Shown: positions 62,872 to 64,000 of the stretch, in pieces
Numbering within the stretch: the stretch's first letter is position 1
Layout of the letters: the number at the start of each line of letters is the position of its first letter
Origin: Anaeromassilibacillus senegalensis
Lineage (GTDB): Bacteria > Bacillota > Clostridia > Oscillospirales > Acutalibacteraceae
Reading direction: 5' to 3'
Assembly (NCBI RefSeq): GCF_001261775.1
Contig: NZ_LN868537.1
Coordinates: forward strand, 186,001-250,000
DNA: 64,000 nt
Notes under the pieces: model-generated
The model's input: the letters and a program-made list of their open reading frames with translations, nothing else
Databases searched by the model: none
What the model was told of the DNA's origin: nothing
Position numbers and translations under genes: made by a program

Positions 62872-64000
62872 ATGAGTGAGCAAGGATTATTTAGACTGGC
62901 GTCGCCATATCAGCCCACCGGGGATCAGCCGCAGGCCATTGCAAAGCTGGTGGACGGCGTTCATCAAGGGTGCCGGGAACAGACGCTTTTGGGTGTAACA
63001 GGCTCCGGTAAGACGTTTACCATGGCCAATATCATTGCGCAGACACAGCGTCCAACGCTGGTCCTGGCGCACAATAAGACGCTCGCGGCGCAGCTTTGCA
63101 ATGAGTTCCGCGAGTTCTTTCCGGATTCCGCCGTGGAATACTTTGTCTCCTATTACGATTACTATCAGCCGGAAGCGTACATTGCGACGACGGATACGTA
63201 TATTGAAAAAGACTCCGCTATCAACGACGAGATCGATAAGTTGCGGCATTCGGCAACTTCCGCGCTGTCTGAGCGCCGCGATGTTATCATTGTAGCGAGC
63301 GTATCCTGTATCTACAGCTTGGGCGATCCGATTGATTACCGGACCATGGTCATATCCCTGCGGCCCGGTATGCAGAAGAGCCGCGACGAATTGCTGCGCA
63401 AGTTAGTGGAAATTCAGTACGAGCGCAACGACATCAATTTTATACGAAACAAGTTCCGTGTGCGCGGCGATGTTGTGGAGATTTTTCCTGCGCAGTCGAA
63501 CGATACCGTCATACGGGTAGAATTTTTCGGCGATGAAATCGATCGGATCAGTGAGATCAACTCTTTGACCGGCGAGTTTAAAGCAGAACTGCGCCATGTG
63601 GCGATTTATCCGGCGTCTCATTACATTGTGCCGCGGGAAAAAATGCAGCATGCGATCCGCGATTTGGAGCAGGAAATGGAGGAGCGCGTCCGTTTCTTTG
63701 AAGAAAATGGCAAGTTGATCGAGGCGCAGCGCATCCGGGAGCGCACCCAATACGATATGGAAATGTTAGGCGAAATCGGATTCTGTAAAGGAATTGAAAA
63801 CTATTCCCGTGTCCTTTCCGGCCGCGAGCCAGGCAGCCAGCCCTGTACGCTGCTGGACTACTTTCCTGACGATTTCCTTCTGTTTGTGGACGAGTCCCAT
63901 GTAACGCTGCCGCAGGTGCGCTCCATGTATGCGGGCGATCATGCGCGAAAGCAAACGCTGATCGACTTTGGATTCCGTCTGCCGTCTGCCTATGACAACC
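62872..64000 (+). CDS. uvrB: UvrABC system protein B, 5' part (3' end cut by window)
   Basis: The frame is open from the ATG at 62872 to the window end (376 codons). [14 protein letters not shown] opens the protein, Walker A is [10 protein letters not shown], the DNA-gripping beta-hairpin is [10 protein letters not shown], and SCIYSLGDP follows. UvrB verifies damage in nucleotide excision repair. The upstream promoter carries a candidate LexA box. The helicase C-terminal half lies beyond the window. Confidence 0.97.
   Translation, partial: MSEQGLFRLASPYQPTGDQPQAIAKLVDGVHQGCREQTLLGVTGSGKTFTMANIIAQTQRPTLVLAHNKTLAAQLCNEFREFFPDSAVEYFVSYYDYYQPEAYIATTDTYIEKDSAINDEIDKLRHSATSALSERRDVIIVASVSCIYSLGDPIDYRTMVISLRPGMQKSRDELLRKLVEIQYERNDINFIRNKFRVRGDVVEIFPAQSNDTVIRVEFFGDEIDRISEINSLTGEFKAELRHVAIYPASHYIVPREKMQHAIRDLEQEMEERVRFFEENGKLIEAQRIRERTQYDMEMLGEIGFCKGIENYSRVLSGREPGSQPCTLLDYFPDDFLLFVDESHVTLPQVRSMYAGDHARKQTLIDFGFRLPSAYDN

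Overview
The window looks like a chromosomal segment of an anaerobic, low-oxygen-lifestyle member of the Firmicutes, most likely class Clostridia (Oscillospirales/Ruminococcaceae-like). Reasons: strong Shine-Dalgarno sites with frequent TTG/GTG starts, a tryptophan T-box leader, spmA/spmB sporulation genes, an AbrB-type regulator, a split transketolase, a flavin reductase-rubredoxin fusion, and the SRP RNA-dnaX-ybaB-recR block typical of the phylum. The assignment is inferred from gene content; there is no rRNA in the window. I see no insertion sequence, prophage, CRISPR array or tRNA.

Layout. 1-4.4 kb: 3' part of a secreted GH13 amylase-like protein, a Crp/Fnr regulator convergent with thioredoxin, and a lone cobalamin-pathway methyltransferase (cbiL). 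4.4-11.3 kb: complete minus-strand trpE-GD-C-F-B-A operon under a T-box leader with a UGG specifier codon. 11.4-24 kb: housekeeping genes (nicotinamidase-like hydrolase, nth, TraX-like membrane protein, glyA, rarA, flavin reductase-rubredoxin, uraA, a heterodimeric ABC exporter, split transketolase). 24-29.3 kb: a minus-strand run of ppx, ppk1, pfk and a small membrane protein. 29.4-35.5 kb: a tandem intergenic repeat, M20 dipeptidase, HD hydrolase, AbrB-like regulator, spmA-spmB-feoB and a small FeoB-associated Cys-rich protein.

35.4-51.5 kb is the accessory part: a continuous minus-strand surface-polysaccharide cluster read from 51.5 down to 35.4 kb. It encodes an initiating sugar-phosphate transferase, a CDP-glycerol glycerophosphotransferase-like enzyme, four GT2 and one GT4 glycosyltransferases, a Wzx flippase, a Wzy polymerase, two related Wzz-like chain-length proteins without a kinase domain, a membrane-anchored metallophosphoesterase, UDP-glucose dehydrogenase and an acetyltransferase. 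Most genes overlap by 1-20 nt, so it is probably one transcript. No tyrosine kinase/phosphatase is encoded here.

51.9-64 kb: RNA 2'-phosphotransferase (kptA), a YhfC-type membrane protease, SRP RNA with dnaX-ybaB-recR, a Cys-cluster protein of unknown function, a GntR/ABC/MBL cluster with its own inverted-repeat operator, pyrE, radC, a second Crp/Fnr regulator, and the 5' part of uvrB behind a candidate LexA box. The points most worth following up are the polysaccharide cluster with its paired chain-length proteins and phosphoesterase, the 89/90-nt tandem repeat, the SRP RNA with an extended stem and no recognisable Alu domain, and the small unknown proteins.
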